A DNA stretch of 7,515 nucleotides from Clostridiales bacterium (GTDB taxonomy: Bacteria > Bacillota > Clostridia > Oscillospirales > Oscillospiraceae): NCBI GenBank assembly GCA_021203685.1, contig JAJQAS010000195.1:1-7515 (forward strand), read 5' to 3'. This document shows, piece after piece, positions 1-7,018 of this stretch. A program made the position numbers and the translations under genes. The notes under the pieces were generated by a model that saw nothing but the letters and a program-made list of their open reading frames with translations, had not been told where the DNA came from and ran no database searches. How positions within the stretch are numbered: the stretch's first letter is position 1; each line of letters begins with the position of its first letter.

Positions 1-105
1 ACGCAGCTTCCAATTCACGCATTTGGGGGTTGACTTTTAATAGTTAATCTTTCATCGCGTCTGTGGATGTTTGAAACATTCCGCTGCAAAGGCTATTATT
101 ATTCC

Positions 106-582
106 TCAAGCCTTCTTGATAAATCGCCCAAAGAGCAGCCGCCTCTTCCGGCTGCGGTAAATGCGCTGGTAGTGCATAAAGATGGAAATGATGACAAAGC
201 CCAGTCCCAGTCCCACCAGAGAGTGGATACAGGGCACCAGATTGGCGTTGACCCGCTCTGTGTCCTGGAGCATTAGCCCTACGATAGAGTAGTACAAGGT
301 GCCGCCGGGCATCAGCGGCACAATGGCGGGATACACAAACACCGTGGAGGGGTTCCTGGTTCTCACCGCCATCCACTCGGAAAAGAGCGTGGCCGCCATT
401 GCCGCCAAAAAGCAACAGATGAAGGTTTCCGACGTGAACTGGAGCAGCAGGAGGTAGACGATGCGCGTCAGTGCGCCGCTGAACCCGGCCAGCAGCAGAT
501 ACTTTCGCTGGACACGGAACACAATGCCGAACCCAAAGGAGGAGCAAAAGGAACACAGCACCAATTTGACCGCTTCCGCCAT
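106..582 (-). CDS. Threonine/serine exporter family, small (DUF3815/ThrE_2-type) subunit
   Basis: A 158-residue membrane protein, predicted to be the smaller half of a split ThrE-type exporter that moves threonine and serine out across the cytoplasmic membrane. About four hydrophobic segments are visible (roughly residues 5-20, 28-65, 80-105 and 115-137), followed by a strongly basic tail (RSRKRRLL). The key family signature is the VPLMPGGTLYYS motif near residues 88-99, matching the PLVPGGGLYY-type motif of DUF3815 proteins. The length is normal for the small subunit. The start is supported by a GGGAGGT ribosome binding site at 591-597. Its ATG overlaps the stop of the upstream large subunit by one base (TAATG), so translational coupling is likely. 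Substrate is inferred from the family; actual cargo is unknown. No clear terminator follows it before the window edge. Confidence 0.88.
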   Translation of the reverse strand: MAEAVKLVLCSFCSSFGFGIVFRVQRKYLLLAGFSGALTRIVYLLLLQFTSETFICCFLAAMAATLFSEWMAVRTRNPSTVFVYPAIVPLMPGGTLYYSIVGLMLQDTERVNANLVPCIHSLVGLGLGFVIISIFMHYQRIYRSRKRRLLFGRFIKKA

Positions 583-1355
583 TACAACGCACCTCCCAAC
601 AAACCGAACACATAAATGCTCAGGATAAAGCCGCCTACAATGGCCGTTGTTTCCAAAATGACCTTGAAAAATTCCACGATGCCGTTGATCTCGTTGCCGC
701 AGAGAATATTGCGGAAGGAGTTTACCATGGGGATACCGGGAATGAGCATCATGCTGTTGACGATCATCACGATGTACAAATCATCTGCCAGACCCAGCTT
801 TACCGCACCGATGGCAACGCTCCCCGCCACAAAGGTACACAGCACGTTGAACACGATTTTGTTATAGACCAGCCGTTTCAGGTATACCCCGGCCAGGAAA
901 ATCAGCGCAGAGTTGACCAAAATCACGGCCAGGTCCTTCAAACTGCCGTCGAACACCCCGGTCAGGCCCGCCATGGCCAGCAGGAACCCCGCCAGCAGCA
1001 TGGGCTGGGAGTAGCCTTTGGTGTTCACCGCCTCCTGGAGCAAGCCTTCCAACGTTTCCGGCGCTGGTTTTTCCGCACAGATTTGACGGGATAACTGATT
1101 TAACCGACTGAGGTTTTCCAGATGTACGTCTAAACCGCCCCAAATGCACCGCTGGCCGGAGGCTTTCTCCCCTGCTTGGTTCTTCATACTCAGGCTCAGA
1201 TAGCAGTTGAGGGAGAAAAACTGCACATCCTGGCAGCCGTAGGTGTCGCAGATGCGATAAACGCTGTCGTCCACCCGCTCCAGGTTTGCGCCGCTGACCA
1301 GCATCCGCTCGCTGAACCTCAGCAGAAATTCCAGAAGATAGTCCAAATCTTTCAT
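582..1355 (-). CDS. Threonine/serine exporter family, large (DUF1212/ThrE-type) subunit
   Basis: A 257-residue protein, the larger half of a split ThrE-like exporter. Residues 1-115 are soluble and carry the family-typical opening SGANLERVDDSVYRIC (about 21-36), comparable to the SGAetyRVeet motif of DUF1212 proteins. Residues about 118-257 contain roughly five membrane segments. The diagnostic motif LIPGIPMVNSFRN (about 204-216) lies in the membrane half. The start at 1355 is preceded by AAAGGAAT (1361-1368) at good spacing. In actinobacteria ThrE is one fused protein; in Firmicutes the two halves are commonly separate adjacent genes, as here. I see no convincing promoter in the 156 bases between this gene and the rhamnosidase upstream. 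Read-through from the rhamnosidase transcript is therefore possible, although the functions have no obvious connection. Confidence 0.88.
   Translation of the reverse strand: MKDLDYLLEFLLRFSERMLVSGANLERVDDSVYRICDTYGCQDVQFFSLNCYLSLSMKNQAGEKASGQRCIWGGLDVHLENLSRLNQLSRQICAEKPAPETLEGLLQEAVNTKGYSQPMLLAGFLLAMAGLTGVFDGSLKDLAVILVNSALIFLAGVYLKRLVYNKIVFNVLCTFVAGSVAIGAVKLGLADDLYIVMIVNSMMLIPGIPMVNSFRNILCGNEINGIVEFFKVILETTAIVGGFILSIYVFGLLGGAL
591..597 (-). promoter_or_regulatory. Ribosome binding site at the coupled exporter junction
   Basis: On the minus strand the sequence GGGAGGT lies 8 bases before the ATG of the small exporter subunit, inside the last codons of the large subunit. Together with the TAATG stop/start overlap it supports both the chosen start and tight co-translation of the two subunits. 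Confidence 0.7.
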
Positions 1356-1409
1356 ATGTGATTCCTTTCCGACTGATAAAAACGCTGTTTTTTCAGAAGC
1401 TCGATACGG

Positions 1410-1439
1410 GCGGGGAATGGAAATCGACCAATTCCCCGC
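1410..1439. other. GC-rich hairpin between rhamnosidase and exporter genes
   Basis: The arms GCGGGGAAT (1410-1418) and ATTCCCCGC (1431-1439) pair perfectly over 9 bp. Two further G-C pairs are possible past a bulged A at 1430. The hairpin sits in the gap between the rhamnosidase stop and the exporter start. Neither side of the stem is followed by a run of T, so it is not a standard intrinsic terminator in either direction. It could be a Rho-assisted or weak terminator, an mRNA 3'-end stabiliser that sets unequal expression of the genes, or a DNA operator. I cannot choose between these. Confidence 0.5.
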
Positions 1440-1511
1440 TCATAGTTTAGCATAGAGATTTGCGGAGGCACCACAGCGTATTTTGCGGAATATCCATCCT
1501 TTGTTTCGCTT

Positions 1512-3800
1512 TTAGATGTATGCCACAGTCACCGGTTTTCTGTGCCCGGCAAGCTCCGCCGTGTCCACCTGGCAGTCAATGCCGTCGTCACAATGCACGC
1601 TCAGCCGAATTTCCTTCTCGTCCTCCTCCACGCGCACGGCGATTTCACCGCTGGCGGAGCGGTAGGTGCAGGTAAATTCGTGGATGCTCTCCGGCAGATA
1701 AGGCCGGATGCTGACTGCGGCAAAGCCGGGCTGTGTGGGCCGAATTCCGGCAATGCCGTTGTAGTACCACTCGATGATGTGGCCCATCATGTCGTGGCAG
1801 TGGCTGCGGGGATTGTTCTCCCAGTATTCGCCCAGGGTGGTTTCCCCGTCCAGGATAAAGGCGTAATAGCTGGGGTGTTCTTTTTTCAGGATGTACCGGC
1901 AAATCAGGTCGTTCATGCCGTTCTGACTGGCCATCTGAATGACGTAGGGCAGACCCACCTCGCCGCAGATGAAGGAGCCGTCCCGCTCCAGCGTGTACCG
2001 CAGGGCCTTGACCACATCGGCCTTTTTCTCCTCCGGGGTCAATCCCCAGAACAGGGGCAGCGCCTGTGCCGCCTGGGTCAGGAACAACTGGTCGGGGTGG
2101 TCCCAGCACTTGTAGCAGTAGCCGCCCAGTTCCTCGTTTTGCACCAGCAGCTTTTCGTTGTAATTCGCCTTGACCTGCTGGGCGTACTGCTCCAGTGCGG
2201 CCTGGTCGTCGGGCTTGCCCAACAGCGCCGCAAATTTCGCCAGGGTGACTGCGTCGGCGTAAAGGAAAGCGGTCTCGATGTTCTCACGGGCCAGCTCGTT
2301 GCGGGGGTTGCCCCAATCGCCCAGGCCGTAGTTGATGAAGCCGTCCTCAGTGACACGGGATTTCAGATGCCCCAGGTAGCGCATCCCCATCTCATAGTTG
2401 TCCGCCACCACCTGCTTGTCTCCGTAAAAGAGGTAGTGCCAGTAGACGCCGAGGATGCCCGTGCTGCCCCATGCGATGATGTCGTACATATCGCCCAAGC
2501 CGGGTACAGGCAGGACACTGGGGTCATAGCAGGGACACTGTGCAGGAATCGTCCCCTCGCCGGGGTAGTATTTGCCGCCGGTCATGTCGTTGAACCAGTC
2601 CTGGGCCGTGTGTTGCCCACAGCGCATATCCCCGAAAAACTTCTCCCACAGGGCCTTACATTCCTTCATGTAGAAGATGGCACCGGCCATCAGGTGGTTC
2701 GGCTCCTGCCAGGCAAAGCGCTCAATGGTGGGGCAGTCGGTATGAACGCCTACCATGTTGGCCTCCACCGTCTTTTCAATCATGTCGTAAATCTGCTCAT
2801 ACCGCACATCGTCACAGCGGAAGCTGCCAGCGGCCTGATACGCGCTGGTAATGGCACAGCCCTTTAAGCTGCGAATCTCGGCGTTTTGGGTTTCTACCGC
2901 CATGAACCGTCCCGCGAAGTAGGCGAACTTCATCCGGCAATGCTCCCACACGCCTTCCTGTCCCACAATGGCGGTGATGCAGGAGTCCACGGTGATCCAG
3001 TTTTTGGCCACCTGGTCCACATCACCGTCCGGCCCCAGCTTCTCAGCGGGGTAGATGTTCACGGCGCCGCCAACGCTGCCTTTGATTTCAAAGTCCAGCA
3101 GGCCGGACATATTCTGGCCGAAGTTATAGATGTCTCTGCCGTTGACGTGGCCGATCAGCTTCCCCTGGTACTCCTGAATGACCTTGACGGCGGGCTGGAA
3201 CTGGTTTTGCAGTGTGCCTTTGGGGATGTCTTCCTCGTCCGCGAGAGCAGCCTGCGCCCAGGCGCTGTCGTCATACCCCGGCTTGTTCCAGCCAGGCACG
3301 TTCAGCCGGTTGTCGATGGTTTCGGAGCCGTAGACGTTGCTCATCACCGTGGGGTGTTCCTTCACTTTGAAGCTCTCATCGGCGGACAGAGCTACCTCTG
3401 TGCCGTCGGCATATGTGATGGTCAACTCCAGTGCCAGCACCAGCGCCTTGGCGTAGGGGTGGTATCCGTTGGGGTTTGGCGGCATAAAGGGCGGAAAGGC
3501 AAAGGTGTAATGCTCATTCATCTTGTGATACCAGCCGTTACCCACCTCGACGCCCAGCACGTTTTCACCCTGCTGGAGCGCATTGGTCACGTCAAAGGTC
3601 ACATACTGCACCAGCTTGTTGTAGTCCGTCCAGGCCGGGTCCAACTCGTGGTCGCCCATTTTTTGGCCGTTGACGGAGAAAATAAACTGTCCCAGGCCGC
3701 AGACCTTCGCCGTGGCAGAGCGGACAGGCTTGTCAAGGGAGAATGACTTCCTGGCATAGAACGGGGCCGCCGTTCCGTTGGTGATCCATTTTTCAAACAT
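1512..3800 (-). CDS. Alpha-L-rhamnosidase, glycoside hydrolase family 78
   Basis: A 762-residue enzyme expected to hydrolyse terminal alpha-L-rhamnose from glycosides by the inverting mechanism of GH78. Residues about 25-90 match the N-terminal beta-sandwich (LDPAWTDYNKLVQYVTFDVT, then VGNGWY). A second beta region follows to about 320, then the (alpha/alpha)6 barrel, then a C-terminal beta domain from about 690. The presumed general-acid motif is DCPTIERFAW (355-364, Glu360). The presumed general-base region is GETTLGEYW (652-660, Glu658), followed by HCHDMMGHIIEW. There is no signal peptide or anchor, so it should be cytoplasmic and act on imported rhamnosides. The frame stays open to an ATG at 3833, but I chose 3800 because AGGAGGA lies 5 bases upstream of it and the predicted transcript begins near 3831. 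The gene is divergent from an AraC-type regulator, its likely controller. The exact substrate is unknown. Confidence 0.92.
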   Translation of the reverse strand: MFEKWITNGTAAPFYARKSFSLDKPVRSATAKVCGLGQFIFSVNGQKMGDHELDPAWTDYNKLVQYVTFDVTNALQQGENVLGVEVGNGWYHKMNEHYTFAFPPFMPPNPNGYHPYAKALVLALELTITYADGTEVALSADESFKVKEHPTVMSNVYGSETIDNRLNVPGWNKPGYDDSAWAQAALADEEDIPKGTLQNQFQPAVKVIQEYQGKLIGHVNGRDIYNFGQNMSGLLDFEIKGSVGGAVNIYPAEKLGPDGDVDQVAKNWITVDSCITAIVGQEGVWEHCRMKFAYFAGRFMAVETQNAEIRSLKGCAITSAYQAAGSFRCDDVRYEQIYDMIEKTVEANMVGVHTDCPTIERFAWQEPNHLMAGAIFYMKECKALWEKFFGDMRCGQHTAQDWFNDMTGGKYYPGEGTIPAQCPCYDPSVLPVPGLGDMYDIIAWGSTGILGVYWHYLFYGDKQVVADNYEMGMRYLGHLKSRVTEDGFINYGLGDWGNPRNELARENIETAFLYADAVTLAKFAALLGKPDDQAALEQYAQQVKANYNEKLLVQNEELGGYCYKCWDHPDQLFLTQAAQALPLFWGLTPEEKKADVVKALRYTLERDGSFICGEVGLPYVIQMASQNGMNDLICRYILKKEHPSYYAFILDGETTLGEYWENNPRSHCHDMMGHIIEWYYNGIAGIRPTQPGFAAVSIRPYLPESIHEFTCTYRSASGEIAVRVEEDEKEIRLSVHCDDGIDCQVDTAELAGHRKPVTVAYI

Positions 3801-3805
3801 GAGAT

Positions 3806-3812
3806 TCCTCCT
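3806..3812 (-). promoter_or_regulatory. Strong ribosome binding site of the rhamnosidase
   Basis: AGGAGGA on the minus strand lies 5 bases before the ATG at 3800. It decides the start: the longer reading from 3833 would add 11 residues that overlap this site and the predicted transcription start. Confidence 0.85.
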
Positions 3813-3837
3813 GATTTGGATTGTATTTTGCAAAAGA

Positions 3838-3866
3838 AATATAGACTAATTTTACGGAGAGAACAA
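3838..3866 (-). promoter_or_regulatory. Predicted sigma-A promoter of the rhamnosidase gene
   Basis: On the minus strand, a -35 box TTGTTC (3861-3866) and a -10 box TATATT (3838-3843) are separated by exactly 17 bases. Transcription would start near 3831, giving a leader of about 30 bases ending in the AGGAGGA site. The -35 box faces that of the divergent regulator promoter across 22 bases (3867-3888), the natural place for a shared operator. An activator or repressor bound there could control both genes. Confidence 0.65.
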
Positions 3867-3888
3867 AAATTTTAGCAGGGCAGCTTTG

Positions 3889-3917
3889 TTGATTGTTCCC
3901 TCTCCTTGTGGTATGAT
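3889..3917 (+). promoter_or_regulatory. Predicted sigma-A promoter of the AraC-family regulator gene
   Basis: A -35 box TTGATT (3889-3894) and a -10 box TATGAT (3912-3917) are separated by exactly 17 bases, close to consensus. Transcription would start near 3924, leaving a leader of about 57 bases. A small dyad (AGAG at 3924-3927, CTCT at 3933-3936) sits at the predicted start and could be an autoregulatory site, but it is too short to rely on. Confidence 0.68.
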
Positions 3918-3980
3918 ACTTTGAGAGCAGAACTCTGAAAAAATGATTTCCACGCAAACCATCGCTGAAAGGAAAACGGT

Positions 3981-5117
3981 ATGAGCAGCCAAAAGAAGTA
4001 CCTGAGTTTTCGCTCCATTCAGGAACGGATGAAAAGCTACCATGAACAGACCGGGCAGTATATCACGCTCTCTCAGGCGGTGGAACTGCTGGATCAGGAG
4101 GGGCGTGTGCTGTCCGCACCATTACCGTGTGTTGATTTTTCCAAGTGGGACACCGCGAATATGCACCAGCTTTACGACCTTTCCGCTCAGACATCCGTGG
4201 AAATTTCCTCCATCCTTCGTGACCCGGAAGCATACTACCGCTTCGTTAGCGAAGAGTACATGGGGTTTTCTTTCTGGGATGTGCTACCACATATCAAGAT
4301 GTGCTATGAGGCAATCACTCCCCACACCCACGATTTTTTTGAAATCAACTATGTGTTGGACGGCTCCCTGGAGATGGAATGTGCCGCTGAAAAAAAGCTG
4401 CTGGGGGCAGGGGAACTGTGCATCATTGCACCAGGGACAAATCACGCGGTCTATGTGTCGCCGGGCAGTACGGTGACGTGCCTTTGCCTGCGGCGAAGCT
4501 CCTTCCGCTCCACTTTTTTCAGCACCCTGAAGGGCAACGACCTGTTGGCCGCCTTTTTCAATAACTGCCTTTATTCCGGCATCCAGGGCTATCTGCTGTT
4601 TATGCTCCCGCCCACCCCAGAGGTCTGTAACATTATTAAGAACGTTTACACCGAGTATTACGGCGGGTTAAAAAACGCCAATGCCATTTGTTGCAGCTAC
4701 ACCTCCATCTTCTTCTCGCTGGTGCTGCGGCTCTACAGCAAGACCTACCTCCAGTATTCTTCGGACGACTCCATCATGTCCCAAATGCCTGCCATTTTGA
4801 CCTACATTCAGAGCAATTTCAAGACTGTGACCCTGTCGTATCTGGCAGAGTTTTTCCACTACGAAAAGGCGTATCTGGGCAAGCAGATCAAGCTGGCCAC
4901 CGGGATGTATTTCACCGAGATCATCTCCCAGCAAAAAATCAATTTGGCGGTGCAATACCTGATCTATTCCGACCGGTCGGTCAACGACATTGCGGAGCTG
5001 GTGGGATACAACAGCCCGGACCATTTTTCCAGGGCCTTCAAACACAGCACCGGTCTGTCCCCCACTCAGTACAGGAAACAGCATCAGGGGACTTTTCTGG
5101 ACGATGAAACACCGTAA
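3981..5117 (+). CDS. AraC-family transcriptional regulator with N-terminal cupin sensor
   Basis: A 378-residue one-component regulator. Residues 1-100 are an N-terminal extension I do not recognise. Residues about 113-165 form a cupin-like sugar-sensing fold (HTHDFFEINYVLDGSLEME, then GELCIIAPGTNHAV). The C-terminal 100 residues are the double helix-turn-helix DNA-binding domain. Helix-turn-helix one is near 284-307 (LSYLAEFFHYEKAYLGKQIK). The second is near 333-366, with the classic AraC signature IAELVGYNSPDHFSRAFKHSTGLSPTQYR. The ATG at 3981 has AAAGGA upstream at proper spacing and a strong promoter. Divergence from the rhamnosidase, with promoters 22 bases apart, points to control of that gene, probably in response to rhamnose or a rhamnoside. 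The ligand is inferred. It does not have the short overall length of RhaR/RhaS-type proteins, so I assign no gene name. Confidence 0.9.
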   Translation: MSSQKKYLSFRSIQERMKSYHEQTGQYITLSQAVELLDQEGRVLSAPLPCVDFSKWDTANMHQLYDLSAQTSVEISSILRDPEAYYRFVSEEYMGFSFWDVLPHIKMCYEAITPHTHDFFEINYVLDGSLEMECAAEKKLLGAGELCIIAPGTNHAVYVSPGSTVTCLCLRRSSFRSTFFSTLKGNDLLAAFFNNCLYSGIQGYLLFMLPPTPEVCNIIKNVYTEYYGGLKNANAICCSYTSIFFSLVLRLYSKTYLQYSSDDSIMSQMPAILTYIQSNFKTVTLSYLAEFFHYEKAYLGKQIKLATGMYFTEIISQQKINLAVQYLIYSDRSVNDIAELVGYNSPDHFSRAFKHSTGLSPTQYRKQHQGTFLDDETP

Positions 5118-5158
5118 CGGAGCAGTTGGACACTGCTGTCATAGAATGATTTTGAGGA

Positions 5159-5194
5159 ACCGTGCGTCCTGTTTTGAGAGGACGCACGGTTTTT
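5159..5194 (+). terminator. Intrinsic terminator after the AraC-family gene
   Basis: Perfect 12-bp arms ACCGTGCGTCCT (5159-5170) and AGGACGCACGGT (5179-5190) flank an 8-base loop. TTTTGTTT follows on the plus strand, so this is a textbook Rho-independent terminator for the regulator gene 42 bases upstream. The same stem lies 20 bases past the stop of the convergent transporter. Read on the minus strand it is followed by TTCCTC rather than a T run, so it would stop that transcript less well. Confidence 0.93.
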
Positions 5195-5209
5195 GTTTCT
5201 TCTGCCGAA

Positions 5210-6466
5210 TCAGTCGTCTGCATAGCTCTTGTTGCAGGTCAGCATCAACAGCAGAACCACAACGTTCAGAGCCAGCAGCACATAGTAGGCCATCTGATAG
5301 GAGCCGGTGGCGTCAAAGAAGATGGTCATAAAGGGGACGCCGCAGGCGGCAATCAGGTTGACGCCAATGGACAGATACCGGTTGGCGGACTGGTACTCCC
5401 GGCCACCAAAGACATGGATGGTCAGGGCGGGCTGGATGACGGGGGAGCCTACGAAGAAGGTCAGGCCCAGGGCCACCACAACGGGGATCTTGAAGGCAAA
5501 TCCGGCGATGGAGACCAGATACAGAACGGCGCAGACCACGCCTGCCTTGGGCGCACCCAGCTTGTCTACCATTTTACCATAAATGGGGGACATCACAATA
5601 CCCAGCAGGCCAAAAATCAGCATATACATACTGCAGGTGGACATCTCCAGCCCCATGCTCATCAGGCTGTTAAAGAACTGTGAGATGACAGCGGCCAGGG
5701 TCAGGCTGAACACGCCCATGCCGATCATAATAGCCCAGCTCTCCTTGAGCTTGAGCAGCTTGCCCAGGGTCCACTTGGACTGGAACTCCTGCGGGCCCTG
5801 CTCCTCATGGCCGTCAGCAGGGGCCTGCACCGGAAGGCCGTCCGGCGTCAGACCGACTTCCTGGGGCGCGGTGCGGACAAACAGGAAGGTCACGATGCCC
5901 AGGGCCACCAGGATGACGGCGGTGACCATCATCATGCTGGTAAAGCCCAGGCCGTTGTAGAGCATGGACAGGCCGGTGGAAGAGGTGGCGTTATCCAGCG
6001 CGAAGGCGGCCCCCATCAGGCCGAGGGCAAAGCCCCGGGTCTGGTTGAACCAGAGGGCGACCATCTGGAAGACGGAAACCTGCAGGCCCATCAGGAAGTT
6101 TTTCAGCAGGAAGCCGCCCACGATGATCAGGGCAGAGCCGGCGCCGCCGCCGATGTTATAGCCCACGCCCACCAGCACCGCGCCGACGGCCATGATAATG
6201 AAGCAGGCGGTGGCAAACTCCCGGATGCCCTTCTTCATGATGATGGTGCTGAAGAAGAAGGAGAGGAGGATGACGGAATACCCGCCGATGGTCCAACCCA
6301 GAACGGCCTGGGTGGCGGTGCAGCCCAGCTTCTCCATAATGGGATTCTGGATGACGTTGATGATGTCGGTGCCGAAGCAGCCGGAGAAGTACATGGTCAC
6401 GAAACCGATGATCAGGAAAATAAACGCGCGTGTCTTAAACTGAGACGATGCTCCTTTTGCAAACAT
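5210..6466 (-). CDS. MFS transporter, oxalate/formate antiporter (OFA)-like family
   Basis: A 418-residue integral membrane protein with about twelve hydrophobic segments split into two halves by a charged loop at about 200-240 (TAPQEVGLTPDG to KWTLGKLLKL). OFA-like features are WFNQTRGFALGLMGAAFALDNATS (about 139-162), the second-half loop GKMVDKLGAPKAG (about 297-309), and FGGREYQSANRYLSIGVN followed by FFDATGSYQ (about 353-391). The equivalent first-half loop (IMKKGIREF) is a degenerate motif A. Relatives carry oxalate/formate, lactate or other small organic acids; many are unassigned and the substrate here is unknown. The ATG at 6466 has GGAGG 7 bases upstream (6474-6478). The gene is convergent with the regulator and separated from it by the terminator, so it is a separate transcription unit. 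A role in importing rhamnosides is possible but unsupported. Confidence 0.88.
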   Translation of the reverse strand: MFAKGASSQFKTRAFIFLIIGFVTMYFSGCFGTDIINVIQNPIMEKLGCTATQAVLGWTIGGYSVILLSFFFSTIIMKKGIREFATACFIIMAVGAVLVGVGYNIGGGAGSALIIVGGFLLKNFLMGLQVSVFQMVALWFNQTRGFALGLMGAAFALDNATSSTGLSMLYNGLGFTSMMMVTAVILVALGIVTFLFVRTAPQEVGLTPDGLPVQAPADGHEEQGPQEFQSKWTLGKLLKLKESWAIMIGMGVFSLTLAAVISQFFNSLMSMGLEMSTCSMYMLIFGLLGIVMSPIYGKMVDKLGAPKAGVVCAVLYLVSIAGFAFKIPVVVALGLTFFVGSPVIQPALTIHVFGGREYQSANRYLSIGVNLIAACGVPFMTIFFDATGSYQMAYYVLLALNVVVLLLMLTCNKSYADD

Positions 6467-6551
6467 TTTTTTGCCTCCATTTCTTTTTATCAGTTGATGC
6501 CCGCTGGAACGCTGTTGCAGTTACTTTGTACGGTTTCCCCCCTTTCTGTTG

Positions 6552-6565
6552 CCTAAAGTTTTAGG
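6552..6565. promoter_or_regulatory. Palindromic operator-like site upstream of the MFS gene
   Basis: CCTAAAGTTTTAGG is a dyad with perfect 6-base arms around a 2-base centre, 86 bases upstream of the transporter start. On the minus strand a possible -10 box TATACT lies at 6583-6588, upstream of the dyad, but it lacks a good -35 box at normal spacing. A dyad downstream of such a start would suit a repressor. The binding protein is unknown, and the site also contains the stop codon of the truncated remnant described next. Confidence 0.4.
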
Positions 6566-6638
6566 TGGCTCTAACTGCGTTTAGTATATTCAAACCGGAA
6601 GCAAAGTGGAATTCCATCAGGCGTGTGAAATCCGACAT
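6561..6638 (-). pseudogene. Truncated 5' remnant of the gene that starts at 7268
   Basis: An ATG at 6638 opens a 25-codon frame ending in TAA. Its first 14 residues, MSDFTRLMEFHFAS, equal the start of the gene at 7268 except for His6 to Arg. After residue 15 the similarity stops abruptly and the remaining residues (GLNILNAVRAT) are unrelated. Similarity also covers the leader upstream of the ATG. I read it as the leftover 5' end of a second, inverted copy cut near position 6594. It could still be translated as a short leader peptide, but it lacks the AGGA ribosome binding site of the intact copy (CAAAACAC instead of AGGAACAC). Confidence 0.6.
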
Positions 6639-6648
6639 AATTAGTGTT
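6594..6648 (-). repeat. Inverted repeat, left copy (partner 7258-7312)
   Basis: The reverse complement of this 55-base stretch matches 7258-7312 at 52 positions with no gaps. It includes the start codon and the first 15 codons of the partial gene at the right edge, plus ten leader bases. The three differences fall in codons 6 (His/Arg), 12 (silent Phe) and 15 (Ser/Gly). Patchy similarity continues inward (GATGT, TATAAA, AGAAAT and AAAAnAC blocks in the same order), so the duplicated unit was longer than the clean repeat. Confidence 0.9.
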
Positions 6649-6999
6649 TTGCAGGGTGTTTTATATTTCTGGTGCTTTATAAAACATCCCTGCACACAAA
6701 TAAGCAGTACACAAACCGCTCTGAAATTTGGAAAAGAATGTATGGCAGTAAACCACGCTTTCTCTCGAAAAACAGAAAATACTCCTGTAATAACGCCTCA
6801 GCAGCGAAGAAATACATATATAGGGACACTTCTATAGAGTTACTCATGCGTATCGGAACACTTTGCAAAAACTAGAGGTATGTATATTTCTGTTGTAATG
6901 GCTGCTCGTTTAACATTGTTTTTTAAAAAGATGAAAAAGTAGCTGTTTGTTAAAGATTTTAGCGGAAATTTGGCATTATAATCAGAACATTCTTTCGAA

Positions 7000-7016
7000 A
7001 CAATGCCTCGCATTGT
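7000..7016. other. Perfect 7-bp hairpin, first of two in tandem
   Basis: The arms ACAATGC and GCATTGT enclose the loop CTC. No T run follows it, so it is not a terminator. It ends only two bases before a second, larger hairpin, which suggests a structured transcript or a protein-binding DNA site. Confidence 0.45.
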
Positions 7017-7018
7017 GT

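Noticed and set aside
68..79. Small dyad ATGTT/AACAT after the exporter as a possible terminator
   Set aside because: The stem is only about 5 bp, AT-rich, with a very short loop and no following T run on the minus strand.
1542..2867. Long plus-strand open frame of 441 codons opposite the rhamnosidase
   Set aside because: It is the antisense shadow of a clear GH78 gene with conserved motifs. The frame is rich in Val, Gly and His, as antisense frames of GC-rich genes are, and shows no family signature.
2886..3746. Plus-strand open frame of 286 codons opposite the rhamnosidase N-terminal domain
   Set aside because: It is also antisense to conserved GH78 beta-sandwich sequence and has low-complexity Val/His-rich composition.
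3801..3833. Upstream start of the rhamnosidase at 3833, adding 11 residues
   Set aside because: The extension overlaps the AGGAGGA site that serves the ATG at 3800, and the predicted transcript begins near 3831, inside the extension.
5807..6556. Plus-strand open frame of 249 codons opposite the transporter
   Set aside because: The product is dominated by Gly, His, Asp and Glu, the usual result of reading a membrane-protein gene backwards. The minus-strand MFS frame has recognisable motifs and a proper ribosome binding site.
6884..6945. Short plus-strand peptide frame (20 codons, MYISVVMAARLTLF...) resembling a small membrane peptide
   Set aside because: The only purine-rich string (AGAGG) is too close to the ATG to serve as a ribosome binding site, and so short a frame is expected by chance.
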